This document shows, one piece after another, positions 17,182 to 25,115 of a stretch of DNA of 39,122 nucleotides. Source of the DNA: Salipaludibacillus aurantiacus (GTDB lineage: Bacteria > Bacillota > Bacilli > Bacillales > Salisediminibacteriaceae); assembly GCF_900111295.1 (NCBI RefSeq), contig NZ_FOGT01000025.1, positions 1-39,122 of the forward strand. The letters are read 5' to 3'. Position 1 is the stretch's first letter; every line of letters starts with the position of its first letter. Under the pieces are notes generated by a model that did not search any database, was not told the DNA's origin, and saw only the letters and a list, made by a program, of their open reading frames with translations. Position numbers and translations under genes: made by a program.

Positions 17182-17330
17182 CTAAGATTCCCTGCCTTTC
17201 GCGTGAATTAGACACTCATTTGTCTGCTGCTTCCTATTTTACGTGTATATTGAGAGGAAAGAAATGAAGAGAGGCTTATTTATTAAGGGAAAGCTTTGGG
17301 GTGAGCTGCTCAGTCAGTGCAGAGGCAGTC

Positions 17331-17954
17331 GAGCGGGCGATAAACAGCGAATATGAGCCACTCAGCGTGATAAATGAGTACCGAGCGGACGATAAACCGG
17401 AAATAAGGTCTATTCGTACTCCCGCACAGCTCCCGAGCGGGTGATAAATTGAATATAAGGTCCACTCAGAAGTCGGCGCTACAAGTGAGCGGGCGATAAA
17501 AAGTGAATATGAGCCACTCAGCGTGAGCGGTGATTACCGAGCGGGTGATAAACCGGAAATAAGGTCGACTCGTACTCCCGCACAGCTCCCGAGCGGGTGA
17601 TAAATTGAATATAAGGTCCACTCAGAAGTCGGCGCGGCAAGTGAGCGGGCGATAAAAAGTGAATATGAGCCACTCAGCGTGAGCGGTGATGCCCGAGCGG
17701 GTGATAAACCGGAAATAAGGTCGACTCGTACTCCCGCACAGCTCTTGAGCGGGTGATAAATTGAATATAAGGTCCACTCAGAAGTCGGCGCGGCAAGTGA
17801 GAGGACGATAAAAAGTGAATATGAGCCACTCAGCGTGAGCGATGATGCCCGAGCGGGTGATAAACCGGAAATAAGGTCGACTCGTACTCCCGTACAGCTC
17901 TTGAGCCGGTGATAAATTGAATATAAGGTCCACTCAGACTCCAGCACCACAAGT
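17331..17954. repeat. Higher-order tandem array: twelve 52-bp units in 156-bp super-units
   Basis: Units begin with GAGCGGGTGATAAA or a close variant at 17331, 17383, 17435, 17487, 17539, 17591, 17643, 17695, 17747, 17799, 17851 and 17903, exactly 52 bp apart. Three unit types recur in the order A (GATAAACCGGAAATAAGGTC), B (GATAAATTGAATATAAGGTC) and C (GATAAAAAGTGAATATGAGC), so near-identical sequence recurs every 156 bp. The order is C-(ABC)x3-A-B, with a decayed thirteenth start at 17955. Each unit carries GAGCGG near its start and CCACTC or GACTC later, allowing a short minus-strand hairpin. Open frames across it are by-products of 156 being divisible by three. Confidence 0.93.
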
Positions 17955-17959
17955 GAGTG

Positions 17960-18238
17960 GCGATTATTTTAATCCATATGATAAAAATAAGAGCTTCCCC
18001 TTTTTTTCTGTTTCTGTAAATTGACACAAAGCATATCTTTCTCTGGGGCAAGAACAATTCCGTCGGCTTGATCGTCGCTTACTAAGCTTACAGAAACAGC
18101 AGATAACGCGTTTGATAATTTTACCTGGTGGAATGACCTTAGTAAGGGGTCCGCCAGGTTTTTTATAGATAGAAAGAGCAGGTAATTTACAGATATTACT
18201 ATCTTTAAATATGGTTGGCTAAACCTCTCTAAAAATAT
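17960..18238. other. Intergenic sequence with an orphan plus-strand terminator
   Basis: No gene is supported. The region contains a terminator-like hairpin with no plus-strand gene before it (listed separately), and then AT-rich sequence leading to the promoter of the sugar transferase gene. A TTGACA occurs at about 18020 but lacks a matching -10. Confidence 0.5.
18123..18164 (+). terminator. Orphan intrinsic terminator
   Basis: ACCTGG at 18123-18128 pairs with CCAGGT at 18154-18159, with a further GACC/GGTC inside, followed by six T. There is no open reading frame on the plus strand immediately upstream. It may end a small RNA or be left from a lost gene. Confidence 0.65.
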
Positions 18239-18244
18239 TATAAT
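18215..18244 (+). promoter_or_regulatory. Probable sigma-A promoter of the sugar-transferase/epimerase operon
   Basis: TTGGCT (18215-18220), an 18-base spacer and TATAAT (18239-18244). It sits about 80 bases before the ATG at 18324. Confidence 0.55.
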
Positions 18245-18323
18245 GAAGGTCGGGAAATGTTTTGTGGAGACGAAGAGTTTAGCAGTTTCATTGTTTGATA
18301 TAGATTAGAAAGAGGTTTTTTAA

Positions 18324-19742
18324 ATGACTAATATGGGTGAATCCCGCAATCATAAATTCCTGCTTATTACAGGCGATCTGCTGTGTATACTGATTGCCTA
18401 CATCAGTGCGTTTTATGTCAGGTATTTCGATTTTCCGGGCCGGAACTGGGACGCGTTTATCGCCCTTTTGCCTTGGATCCTGTTAATCGGCCTGTTTTTC
18501 ATTTCCGTCTACGAGCTTTACAACCTGGACCGGAAAAATACGATCAGTGATATTGTCAGAAAGATTCTTGTCGCTACCGCGCTGATGACCTTCCTGACGA
18601 TGGCCGCATCCTACCTCTTCCGTGAGTTTGCGATGCCGCGTTCTGTCGTGCTGATCGCCGCTGTTTTTACAGTGATTCTCATGGTGCTGTTTAAAGTTCT
18701 GTACTTGAAACTGACGAGAGGCCATGTCATCGGAAAAGTCCTGCTGATCGGCGACGAATCAAATACAGCCAAACTGATTGATAAAATTAAGCACCCGATG
18801 CTTAAAGGATCGAAAGTTCAGCATATTCCTGAAGACACAACGATTGAACATATTGATTATTATCTCGAAGAATCCGACTACGTCGTCTTATGTACTGACT
18901 TAACAAAAGAGAAGAAATCGCAGGTCATCTACCATGCGATGGAACGGAATAAAGTGGTTTACGTCATACCGACGCTATATGAACTGCTGCTTCAGCGGGC
19001 ATCGATTACACCGCTTGAAGACACGCTCGTCATGGGTGTGAAACCGTTCGGCCTGACATGGGATAAAGTGTTTGTGAAAAGAGTCTTTGACTTTGTCGCG
19101 TCAGCGATCCTGCTGCTTCTGATTTCGCCGGTGCTTCTGTTCGTCGCGATCATCGTTAAACTGGAGGACCCGAAAGGCAGTGTCATTTATTCTCAGGAAC
19201 GCCTTGGCAAAAACGACAAACCATTTACTATTTATAAATTCCGTTCAATGATCACTGGGGCGGAAAAACTGACAGGCCCAGTCCTGGCCTCGTCGGACGA
19301 TAACCGGATTACGAAAGTCGGCCGGTTCATCCGGTCCACCCGTCTCGATGAGCTTCCGCAGCTATTTAACGTGCTGAAAGGCGACATGTCCCTGGTGGGG
19401 CCCCGCCCTGAACGTGAATTTTTCATTAAAGAACTCGCGCAAAAATACTATCATTACGGCTACCGTAACCGTGTTCAGCCCGGCATTACCGGCTACGCCC
19501 AGGTCATGGGAAAATACAGCACTGAAGTCGAAGACAAACTTCGGTTCGACCTGTACTATATTCGTAATTACAGCCTCTGGCTGGATATCATTATTTTACT
19601 GAAAACGTTCCTCGTTATTTTTGACCGCTCAAAATCAGAGGGGGCCGAAGATTCATCGGAAAACAACGCGCCATCCGACGAACAGAGCGAGAGCGATCAG
19701 CGGGACAGAAAAACGAAAGAGAAATCAACGATTAATGTGTAA
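18324..19742 (+). CDS. Polyprenyl-phosphate sugar phosphotransferase (exopolysaccharide initiation)
   Basis: 472 residues, ATG after AAAGAGG. The N-terminal half has four to five membrane helices (about 12-125) and a soluble Rossmann-like segment (about 135-225), as in WbaP/WcaJ/CpsE-type proteins. A further helix (VFDFVASAILLLLISPVLLF, about 253-275) leads into the bacterial sugar transferase domain with KFRSM, TRLDELPQLFNVLKGDMSLV and GPRPE motifs. Such enzymes move a sugar-1-phosphate from a UDP-sugar to undecaprenyl phosphate at the inner membrane face. The C-terminal tail is charged and low complexity. Downstream (40 bases) is the epimerase; the pair likely starts a surface polysaccharide, though no glycosyltransferases, flippase or polymerase are in view. 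Confidence 0.88.
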   Translation: MTNMGESRNHKFLLITGDLLCILIAYISAFYVRYFDFPGRNWDAFIALLPWILLIGLFFISVYELYNLDRKNTISDIVRKILVATALMTFLTMAASYLFREFAMPRSVVLIAAVFTVILMVLFKVLYLKLTRGHVIGKVLLIGDESNTAKLIDKIKHPMLKGSKVQHIPEDTTIEHIDYYLEESDYVVLCTDLTKEKKSQVIYHAMERNKVVYVIPTLYELLLQRASITPLEDTLVMGVKPFGLTWDKVFVKRVFDFVASAILLLLISPVLLFVAIIVKLEDPKGSVIYSQERLGKNDKPFTIYKFRSMITGAEKLTGPVLASSDDNRITKVGRFIRSTRLDELPQLFNVLKGDMSLVGPRPEREFFIKELAQKYYHYGYRNRVQPGITGYAQVMGKYSTEVEDKLRFDLYYIRNYSLWLDIIILLKTFLVIFDRSKSEGAEDSSENNAPSDEQSESDQRDRKTKEKSTINV

Positions 19743-19782
19743 GTGAACGGACGACGACTGCAAAAAAACGGAGGCACCCGCC

Positions 19783-20721
19783 ATGAATAAAGTACTCGTA
19801 ACAGGAGGAGCAGGCTTTATCGGATCCCACGTGACCGACTTCCTGATCGATGAAGGCACCCACGTCGTGATCCTGGATAATCTCTCTTCCGGCGACTTGA
19901 AAAATATTAATAAAAGTATGCATGTCACCTTTATCGAAGGGGACGTGAGAGACACGAAGGCGGTTCAGGATACCTTTGAAAGGCATCCTGAAATTGGAGC
20001 TGTCGTGCATATGGCTGCCCAGAGCAAAGTCGGCCCGTCAATCGAAAATCCGCACGAAGATCTGGCTATCAACGTGAGCGGCACGTTAAATCTTCTTGAA
20101 GAAGCCCGGAAAAAGAACGTGAAGACATTCGTCTACGCCTCTTCCGCAGCCGTCTACGGTCACGTCGACAATCTCCCTGTCACAGAGGAGACGCCAACCA
20201 GGCCGTTATCGCCGTACGGGGTGTCCAAACTGTCCGCGGAAGAATACGTGAAAGCCTACAGCAGACTGTATGACATGAACGTGGCAGCCCTCCGTTTCGC
20301 CAACGTCTACGGACCGAGACAGAGCGCCGCCACCGAAGCCGGCGTTATCACCATCTTCATCGAACGCCTTCTCGCCGGCGAACAGCCCGTCATTCAGGGC
20401 GACGGCCAGCAGACACGCGACTTTATTTATGTGGAGGACGTCGCCCGCGCCGTCATGAAAGTCCTTGAGGATCCGGCTAAAAATAAAGGCGCCGTCTTCA
20501 ACGTCAGTTCAGAAACAAGCACAAGCGTCGAAGAACTCCTCCGAAAAATCTGCGGTGCCCTGAACGTGCCATTCACACCTGATTATACAGAGGAGCGGCC
20601 CGGCGACATTAAGCACAGCTACCTGAGCCGCGAAAAGCTCTCGAACGCACTGGACTGGACCCCGCTAACTCCGCTCGAAGACGGATTAGCCAAAACCGCA
20701 GACTACTACAGATCTAAATAA
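19783..20721 (+). CDS. GalE-like NAD-dependent sugar-nucleotide epimerase
   Basis: 312 residues; ATG after CGGAGG. This is an extended short-chain dehydrogenase: the NAD loop GGAGFIG is at residues 8-14, and the catalytic pair Tyr145-Lys149 is in SPYGVSKLSAEEYV. FANVYGPRQ and QGDGQQTRDFIYVEDVA are the substrate-side motifs of UDP-glucose/GlcNAc 4-epimerases. It probably supplies UDP-galactose, UDP-GalNAc or the galacturonate form for the preceding transferase. The exact sugar cannot be read from sequence. It ends the operon with a strong terminator. Confidence 0.87.
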   Translation: MNKVLVTGGAGFIGSHVTDFLIDEGTHVVILDNLSSGDLKNINKSMHVTFIEGDVRDTKAVQDTFERHPEIGAVVHMAAQSKVGPSIENPHEDLAINVSGTLNLLEEARKKNVKTFVYASSAAVYGHVDNLPVTEETPTRPLSPYGVSKLSAEEYVKAYSRLYDMNVAALRFANVYGPRQSAATEAGVITIFIERLLAGEQPVIQGDGQQTRDFIYVEDVARAVMKVLEDPAKNKGAVFNVSSETSTSVEELLRKICGALNVPFTPDYTEERPGDIKHSYLSREKLSNALDWTPLTPLEDGLAKTADYYRSK

Positions 20722-20734
20722 TTTAGTTACTTAA

Positions 20735-20767
20735 CGCCCGGGGCGAGTGAGCCCCCGGGCGTTTTTT
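20735..20767 (+). terminator. Terminator of the transferase-epimerase operon
   Basis: A nine-bp G/C stem (CGCCCGGGG with CCCCGGGCG) followed by six T. Confidence 0.9.
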
Positions 20768-20769
20768 GG

Positions 20770-20912
20770 CGGGTGGTGCACCAAATTAATGGGGAAAGTG
20801 CATCAAATATGGAGCGGAGTTGCCTCAAATAATGGGGGAGAGTGCATCAAATATCGAGCCGAGAGCATCAAATAACTTAGCGAGTGCCTCAAATAACAGA
20901 GAGAATGGAGCC
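20770..20912. repeat. Type A tandem repeat array, left copy
   Basis: About six units of GTGCATCAAATA plus a variable tail (for example ATGGAGCGGA), spaced 21 to 22 bp. Units alternate GCATC and GCCTC. The array follows the terminator of the epimerase gene and precedes the NERD gene. Confidence 0.85.
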
Positions 20913-21012
20913 ATTCAAATCCCTAGCGTAGCCCTCAAAACCTCGAGTACCTGATTTTTGTTCACAGAAACAACAAATTAATCTTTTATCCGGAAAAGGA
21001 GTAGCTGAGATT

Positions 21013-21020
21013 TTGTCGAA
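21013..21020 (+). promoter_or_regulatory. Spo0A-box-like site upstream of the NERD gene
   Basis: Exact TTGTCGAA, matching the known Spo0A box TGTCGAA. It is 40 bases before the likely start of the NERD gene. Confidence 0.4.
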
Positions 21021-21060
21021 TTTGAGATAGGACAATTAAATAAAGGATGTGGTCGACATT

Positions 21061-22017
21061 ATGATAATAAAACCTCCTTCAATCCCCCCTCAAGTCCTTC
21101 TTCTCGAATCGATTCTTCGCCGAATCGCAACGTCCCACCCAAAACGCCAGACGCTGGAAGAAACTCATGGGAAAAGATACTGGGGTTTTAGAGGAGAACA
21201 ATCTCTTCAATATTATTTGGACTTTCTTCTTCCTCGTCAGCCAAGGATTTTTTATGCGCTGCGCCTCCCCTGTAACAATCATCGTTTTCAAATAGACTTA
21301 CTAGTTATTTTCCCGCAAGTTGCTTTCCTGATTGAAGTAAAACATTGGGCAGGAATGCTTAAAATTGAACCAGGTTCACACGTGATACAGCTTCTCGAGG
21401 ACAAAAAGAACGTCTACTCATGCCCATTAGATCAAGCGAATCACCAGGCCTTTCAATTGAGGCAATGGCTAAAAACGAATGGCTTTAGTTTGCCAATTGA
21501 CTCTCTCGTTGTTCTTTCCAACCAGAAAGTAAGTATTGAAAACCCCCGGGATTTACCCTCAAAGATTACACGACCTCCGAAACTTTTAAACTATCTTCAG
21601 ACTTCCCTTAAAAAATACGAGAACCTTTCCCAAATAAAATTAGAGCAGAATCAATTAAGAGACCTTTCAATAAGACTAATGGATGATCACCAGGATGAAA
21701 TTGCACCTCCGCTGGATTACTATGGGCTGTCTAAGTATGACATTGCAGATGGAGTAGTTTGCCCATCGTGTGGTAGCCTCCCAATGATTCGTTTAAACAG
21801 ACAGTGGCATTGTAATAGCTGCCGTATGGCATGCAAAGAAGCCCACGTCCAAGCATTAAAAGATTACGTTTTACTATTCGGAAGATATGCCACCAATAAA
21901 CAAATACGTGACTTTCTTCTAATTGACAGATATCTTGCAAAACGCCTTATGCAAAAAATGAATTGCCAAAGTACAGGAATAAAGAAGGGCGTAAAATATG
22001 ATTTGATGTCTTTATAA
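21061..22017 (+). CDS. NERD domain protein with C-terminal zinc ribbon
   Basis: 318 residues from ATG 21061. An in-frame GTG at 21049 lies too close (one base) to AAAGGA to be the start. Residues about 35-150 match a NERD (nuclease-related) domain: GFRGEQSLQYYLDFLL, then FQIDLLVIFPQVAFLIEVKH, where Asp and the E-x-K of IEVKH are the expected catalytic-type residues. The C-terminal part has CPSCG (about 235) and CNSC (about 252), a four-Cys zinc ribbon, followed by a helical segment. NERD proteins are thought to act on DNA or in stress responses; the function is not established. It sits alone next to a toxin-antitoxin-like pair in an accessory patch. Confidence 0.75.
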   Translation: MIIKPPSIPPQVLLLESILRRIATSHPKRQTLEETHGKRYWGFRGEQSLQYYLDFLLPRQPRIFYALRLPCNNHRFQIDLLVIFPQVAFLIEVKHWAGMLKIEPGSHVIQLLEDKKNVYSCPLDQANHQAFQLRQWLKTNGFSLPIDSLVVLSNQKVSIENPRDLPSKITRPPKLLNYLQTSLKKYENLSQIKLEQNQLRDLSIRLMDDHQDEIAPPLDYYGLSKYDIADGVVCPSCGSLPMIRLNRQWHCNSCRMACKEAHVQALKDYVLLFGRYATNKQIRDFLLIDRYLAKRLMQKMNCQSTGIKKGVKYDLMSL

Positions 22018-22133
22018 CAAGACCTCATATGTCGGTAAGAAAGCTGCCTGAACGATTGGGGCTGTAAGCATTAGAAAAGGAAATTCACCTTAAACAGATG
22101 ACAACAACTGGAATAAAACAAATAATTATGGGG

Positions 22134-22165
22134 TACAATGAAACAAAATATACTTTTTGTTTCAT
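22134..22165 (+). promoter_or_regulatory. Promoter/operator of the toxin-antitoxin-like pair
   Basis: A -10-like TACAAT (22134-22139) overlaps the start of a perfect 11-bp inverted repeat, ATGAAACAAAA (22138-22148) and TTTTGTTTCAT (22155-22165), with a six-base spacer. The repeat covers the expected transcription start, 33 bases before the ATG at 22199. This is the usual place for an autorepressor site. No clear -35 was found. Confidence 0.6.
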
Positions 22166-22198
22166 TCATGGTATCCTAAAGGTAAGGAGGTGTTTGAG

Positions 22199-22915
22199 AT
22201 GGTAATGGATTTAGAAGTGGCAACTATGACCGAGAAATATAAAGAATTACTCAACGCTCCAAAAATAGCAATGCTTCTGTTTACGCAGCTAACCCAAAAT
22301 AATTACAAGAAGTATGTCATTGGCATTACTATGTCCGACAACACCGTTTTTAAAAATGATTTTTCAAGCGAGGAACATGAGAATATTAATAAATACCGAT
22401 TAGAACTTGTTAAGAATATTAAGTATAAAACACTCGAAGGTTTTGCTTATACGAAATATTACTTGGAAAAACTCTTTCTTGCAGTAACAGAGCGTGGCTT
22501 TCTGGAGTTTCATTACCAGGAAGACCATTTGCTGACTAGCATGGAAATGCAGAAGAAATTAAATGTGTCCCGTGCTACCCTTAGCCGATTTGTCGCTAAT
22601 GGTATGGAAACCGTACAAAATAAAAAGCATGGGAAGTATCCGGCGCATAATGCGATCTACTGGAAAACAACTTTATGGGTAGCTCGTATACAGACTTTAA
22701 AAGCACATATTGAAATTCATAATCTGACTGAAGAGGCTCTGAAAAAAGAGCTGAGAGAAGAAGTAGCTGAACTTGAAAAGAAATATGGCGGGAAATTTGA
22801 GGATGTTTTTGCTAAGGTGTTGAATGGGGATATGGATGAATATGAACTGGACGAACCAGAAGATTTTATAGACTGGCGCGATGCTTTAGAAGAGCTGGAG
22901 GAAATGACAGATTAA
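22199..22915 (+). CDS. HTH DNA-binding protein, putative antitoxin
   Basis: 238 residues. ATG 22199 is eight bases after AAGGAGG; an upstream in-frame ATG at 22157 has no ribosome site and falls inside the operator. A helix-turn-helix is visible at about residues 120-150 (TSMEMQKKLNVSRATLSRFV, then NGMETVQ), and the N-terminal 110 residues are helical with no known motif. The C-terminus is acidic (EEALKKELREEVAELEKKYG and DEYELDEPEDFIDWRDALEE), as in antitoxins that mask a basic toxin. The next gene starts at the base after the stop codon. The palindrome upstream is the likely autoregulation site. Confidence 0.65.
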   Translation: MVMDLEVATMTEKYKELLNAPKIAMLLFTQLTQNNYKKYVIGITMSDNTVFKNDFSSEEHENINKYRLELVKNIKYKTLEGFAYTKYYLEKLFLAVTERGFLEFHYQEDHLLTSMEMQKKLNVSRATLSRFVANGMETVQNKKHGKYPAHNAIYWKTTLWVARIQTLKAHIEIHNLTEEALKKELREEVAELEKKYGGKFEDVFAKVLNGDMDEYELDEPEDFIDWRDALEELEEMTD

Positions 22916-23590
22916 ATGAGCAATCTAACATCTTACCAAGCCCGTCGTATAGAGTATATCACTACGTTATTCGAAACAAATCCCCAATTGTTTGAGCACG
23001 AAAAAAATCAGTCCGTTCTTTCTATTCAGCGAAAAGGAGCAAAACGTATAGCAGCGACTTTGCCCTTAAGGGATCATGCTCACTATGGAGAAACTGTTCT
23101 TGTTATTAGTGAGAAATTAAATAATGATGGAAGGATAGCAGAATATCATTATGGTTGGGAACTATCCCAAAGGGAACATAGAATGGGTAAGCAACCCAGG
23201 CACATCACGGCATTCGGTAACGAATGGAAGGACCCCGAAACACCTGCCTGGGTTGATACCAACCCTTATCACCACCATCACGTGCCGCAGGAACCTAGCA
23301 AAAGACAAAGTACAGGTATTGAGGATCTACAATCTGCTATTACTATACTTACCGATTTTATTTCCGGGGATTTAAGCTATGATAAAACTTATAAATTTTT
23401 AGACGTCTTTTCCGGTAATGATGAAGAACCCTTTTTCTCTAGTAAGGATAGGTTAGCTAGTCATAGAATAAACCAAGAGCAAGCGAATACCATTGTTAGA
23501 AAAGCTGGAGATGGTTCTAAAAAGTCTAAGATGATAAAGAGTAATGCTAGAAGGGGAAAAATAATAATTAGAAGGAATAAAAAAAGATAG
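22916..23590 (+). CDS. Basic protein, possible TumE-like (DUF6516-like) toxin
   Basis: 224 residues; ATG directly abuts the upstream TAA, with GGAGG about 13 bases before it inside the upstream gene, so translation is coupled. Residues about 75-145 (RIAEYHYGWELS...NPYHHHHVPQEPS...IEDLQSAITILTDFI) resemble the pattern of TumE/DUF6516 toxins: a YxYxW-type strand, a His-rich segment, then a conserved helix. The usual family is about 120 residues; this one is longer and ends in a very basic tail (KKSKMIKSNARRGKIIIRRN). Together with the acidic HTH partner this suggests a type II toxin-antitoxin pair. The family match is tentative. Confidence 0.5.
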   Translation: MSNLTSYQARRIEYITTLFETNPQLFEHEKNQSVLSIQRKGAKRIAATLPLRDHAHYGETVLVISEKLNNDGRIAEYHYGWELSQREHRMGKQPRHITAFGNEWKDPETPAWVDTNPYHHHHVPQEPSKRQSTGIEDLQSAITILTDFISGDLSYDKTYKFLDVFSGNDEEPFFSSKDRLASHRINQEQANTIVRKAGDGSKKSKMIKSNARRGKIIIRRNKKR

Positions 23591-23615
23591 GGGCTAGTTG
23601 TCCTATCTTTTTTTA
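23583..23615 (+). terminator. Terminator of the toxin-antitoxin-like pair
   Basis: AAAGATAGG pairs with CCTATCTTT across a ten-base loop, followed by TTTTTT. The 5' arm overlaps the stop codon of the second gene. Confidence 0.85.
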
Positions 23616-23654
23616 TTACTCGATAAGTATCCAACGACCACTCAAGACCTCTTT

Positions 23655-23756
23655 AGTGGGAGTGCCTCAAATATCGAGCGGAGTGCATCAAATAATGGAG
23701 TGAGTGCATCAAATATCAAGCCGAGTGCATCAAAAAACGACCGAAGTGCATCAAAT
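23655..23756. repeat. Type A 21-bp tandem repeat array, right copy
   Basis: Four complete units begin GAGTGCCTCAAATA or GAGTGCATCAAATA at exact 21-bp steps, then a partial fifth (AAGTGCATCAAAT). The tail of each unit varies (TCGAGCG, ATGGAGT, TCAAGCC). It lies between the toxin-antitoxin terminator and the LCP terminator. Confidence 0.9.
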
Positions 23757-23808
23757 CGCCCCGTCGCCCCCAAGCAACCCGGCCCCCCAACCCACCCTCC
23801 CACACAAA

Positions 23809-23840
23809 AAAGACTGATCCTCCCGGGAGGATCAGTCTTT
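23809..23840 (-). terminator. Terminator of the first LCP gene
   Basis: A 32-bp perfect palindrome centred on CCCGGG (arm AAAGACTGATCCTCCC) with a T-run on the minus strand. Confidence 0.9.
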
Positions 23841-23851
23841 CCACCGATATA

Positions 23852-24877
23852 TTACTGCCGGGCGCTTTCACCGTCGCCGGTGGATTCGGCGGTGCCGCTG
23901 TTGCTTTGTGAAATCTCGAGGTGTTCTTTGAAAGTTTGTGAGATTTCGGCGCGTGATTCGTCACGAATCACATAATAGTAAACGCCGCCCTCAGTCGTAT
24001 CGTAGCCGTCAAAGCTGTACTGCTCGATGTCATCGAGGTCGCCGGCGTAGCCGTGCATGCTGACCATGTTGCCGAAAGACAGGTTAGTGCTCATGTTACG
24101 GTCCAGGCTGTCCATAAGCGAGTTGAAGCGGGTAATTGTTCTGAAGTCAGCCGACTGCCTGATGATTGCTTCAATGACATCTTTTTGGCGGTCCCCCCGT
24201 CCAAGGTCGCCGCGCGGATCCTGCTTACGCATACGCACATACGCCAGCGCTTCTTCGCCATTCAGCGTCTGTTCGCCTTCGTCAATTTCGATGGTGCCGT
24301 AAGTGGCATTGTCAGTATCGCTGATCGGCATCGGGACATCCACTGTGACTCCGCCGATTGTATCGACGATTTCCATAAATGCGACAAAGTTCAGCGAGAC
24401 GACATAGTCAACCGGGATATCAAGCAGATTTTCAACAGTGTCGATTGTCATGTCGACACCGCCAAACGCATGGGCGTGGTTGATTTTGTCCCTGGTGCCT
24501 CTCCCAACGATCTCCACTAAAGAGTCACGAGGAATATTTATCATTTTAATCGAGTTGTCATCCGGGTTGAACGTAGCGAGCAGCATCGCATCTGTCCGGC
24601 CAGACAAATTATCGTCGCGGCTGTCGAGGCCGAGGAAAAGGACGGAAATCGGATCTTCGACCGGGTCGACTGCTTCATCACGATATTCTGATTTATCCCC
24701 GCGCTCCAAATCTTGCTGGGAACTGGCTGTCATGGAAGACATCTGATAAATCATATAACCGATGACCCCGCCAACAATGACAAATAAGGTAAGTAAAGTA
24801 ATTAACGTGTATTTCAGAAACCTGCGAAACGGTGAACTTTTCTTGGGTGTTTTTCTGGATCGTTGTAAGTCTGTCAA
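23852..24877 (-). CDS. LytR-CpsA-Psr (LCP) family wall-polymer ligase, copy 1
   Basis: 341 residues. The start is probably TTG at 24877, eight bases after AAGGAG; the in-frame GTG at 24886 overlaps the ribosome site. The paralogue at 29987 has the same spacing with an ATG. One N-terminal membrane helix (about 22-43) precedes the LCP domain: VLFLGLDSRD, GRTDAMLLATFNPDD, NIPRDSLVEI, DKINHAHAFGGVDMTIDTVE and YVRMRKQDPRGDLGRGDRQK include the conserved Arg and Asp residues that bind polyprenyl pyrophosphate. LCP enzymes transfer lipid-linked glycopolymers to peptidoglycan on the outer face. Its C-terminus is short and polar. Likely substrate: a polysaccharide made by the neighbouring genes. Confidence 0.9.
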   Translation of the reverse strand: MTDLQRSRKTPKKSSPFRRFLKYTLITLLTLFVIVGGVIGYMIYQMSSMTASSQQDLERGDKSEYRDEAVDPVEDPISVLFLGLDSRDDNLSGRTDAMLLATFNPDDNSIKMINIPRDSLVEIVGRGTRDKINHAHAFGGVDMTIDTVENLLDIPVDYVVSLNFVAFMEIVDTIGGVTVDVPMPISDTDNATYGTIEIDEGEQTLNGEEALAYVRMRKQDPRGDLGRGDRQKDVIEAIIRQSADFRTITRFNSLMDSLDRNMSTNLSFGNMVSMHGYAGDLDDIEQYSFDGYDTTEGGVYYYVIRDESRAEISQTFKEHLEISQSNSGTAESTGDGESARQ

Positions 24878-24931
24878 AACGAACACTCCTTGTCTTTACA
24901 AAAATAAAACAAATAAATAATTGCCCAGTCT

Positions 24932-24951
24932 ATTATACCATTTTTGTCGAA
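24932..24951 (-). promoter_or_regulatory. Promoter of LCP copy 1 with a Spo0A-box-like site
   Basis: The minus strand has TATAAT at 24937-24932. Seven bases upstream is TTCGACA, the reverse complement of the exact TGTCGAA at 24945-24951, which therefore overlaps the spacer. Spo0A control, probably repression, is an inference. Confidence 0.45.
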
Positions 24952-25048
24952 TAAAAAAGGACACTATATTTGACGTCTTAATTAAAGTAAGGTTACATAA
25001 ACAACTAAAATAGCAATAAATTCACCAAAAATATACAAAAATGAAAAA

Positions 25049-25079
25049 TTGACTATATACATAGGAAAATAACTATATT
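25049..25079 (+). promoter_or_regulatory. Possible promoter of the small membrane protein/amidase operon
   Basis: TTGACT (25049-25054) and TATATT (25074-25079) with a 19-base spacer, which is longer than usual. It is followed by a 36-base leader to the ATG at 25116. Confidence 0.4.
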
Positions 25080-25115
25080 AATCTAAAAGTAATCTTTGCC
25101 AATGGAGGAACAATT

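Noticed and set aside
17331-17954. CRISPR array
   Set aside because: There are no unique spacers: the whole 52-bp unit recurs as three types in fixed order, and no cas genes are in the window.
17534-18057. Minus-strand frames with 52-residue repeats over the 156-bp array
   Set aside because: 156 is divisible by three, so an array of this kind gives repetitive open frames automatically; no ribosome site or recognisable domain.
21049-21060. GTG at 21049 as the NERD start
   Set aside because: It is one base from AAAGGA, too close for initiation; ATG 21061 is used, although its spacing of 13 is on the long side.
23655-23756. CRISPR-like array in the 21-bp type A repeats
   Set aside because: Seven-base variable tails are far too short for spacers.
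23598-23975. Plus-strand 125-codon frame after the toxin-antitoxin pair
   Set aside because: It crosses a terminator, the type A array and another terminator, then runs antisense to the LCP gene.
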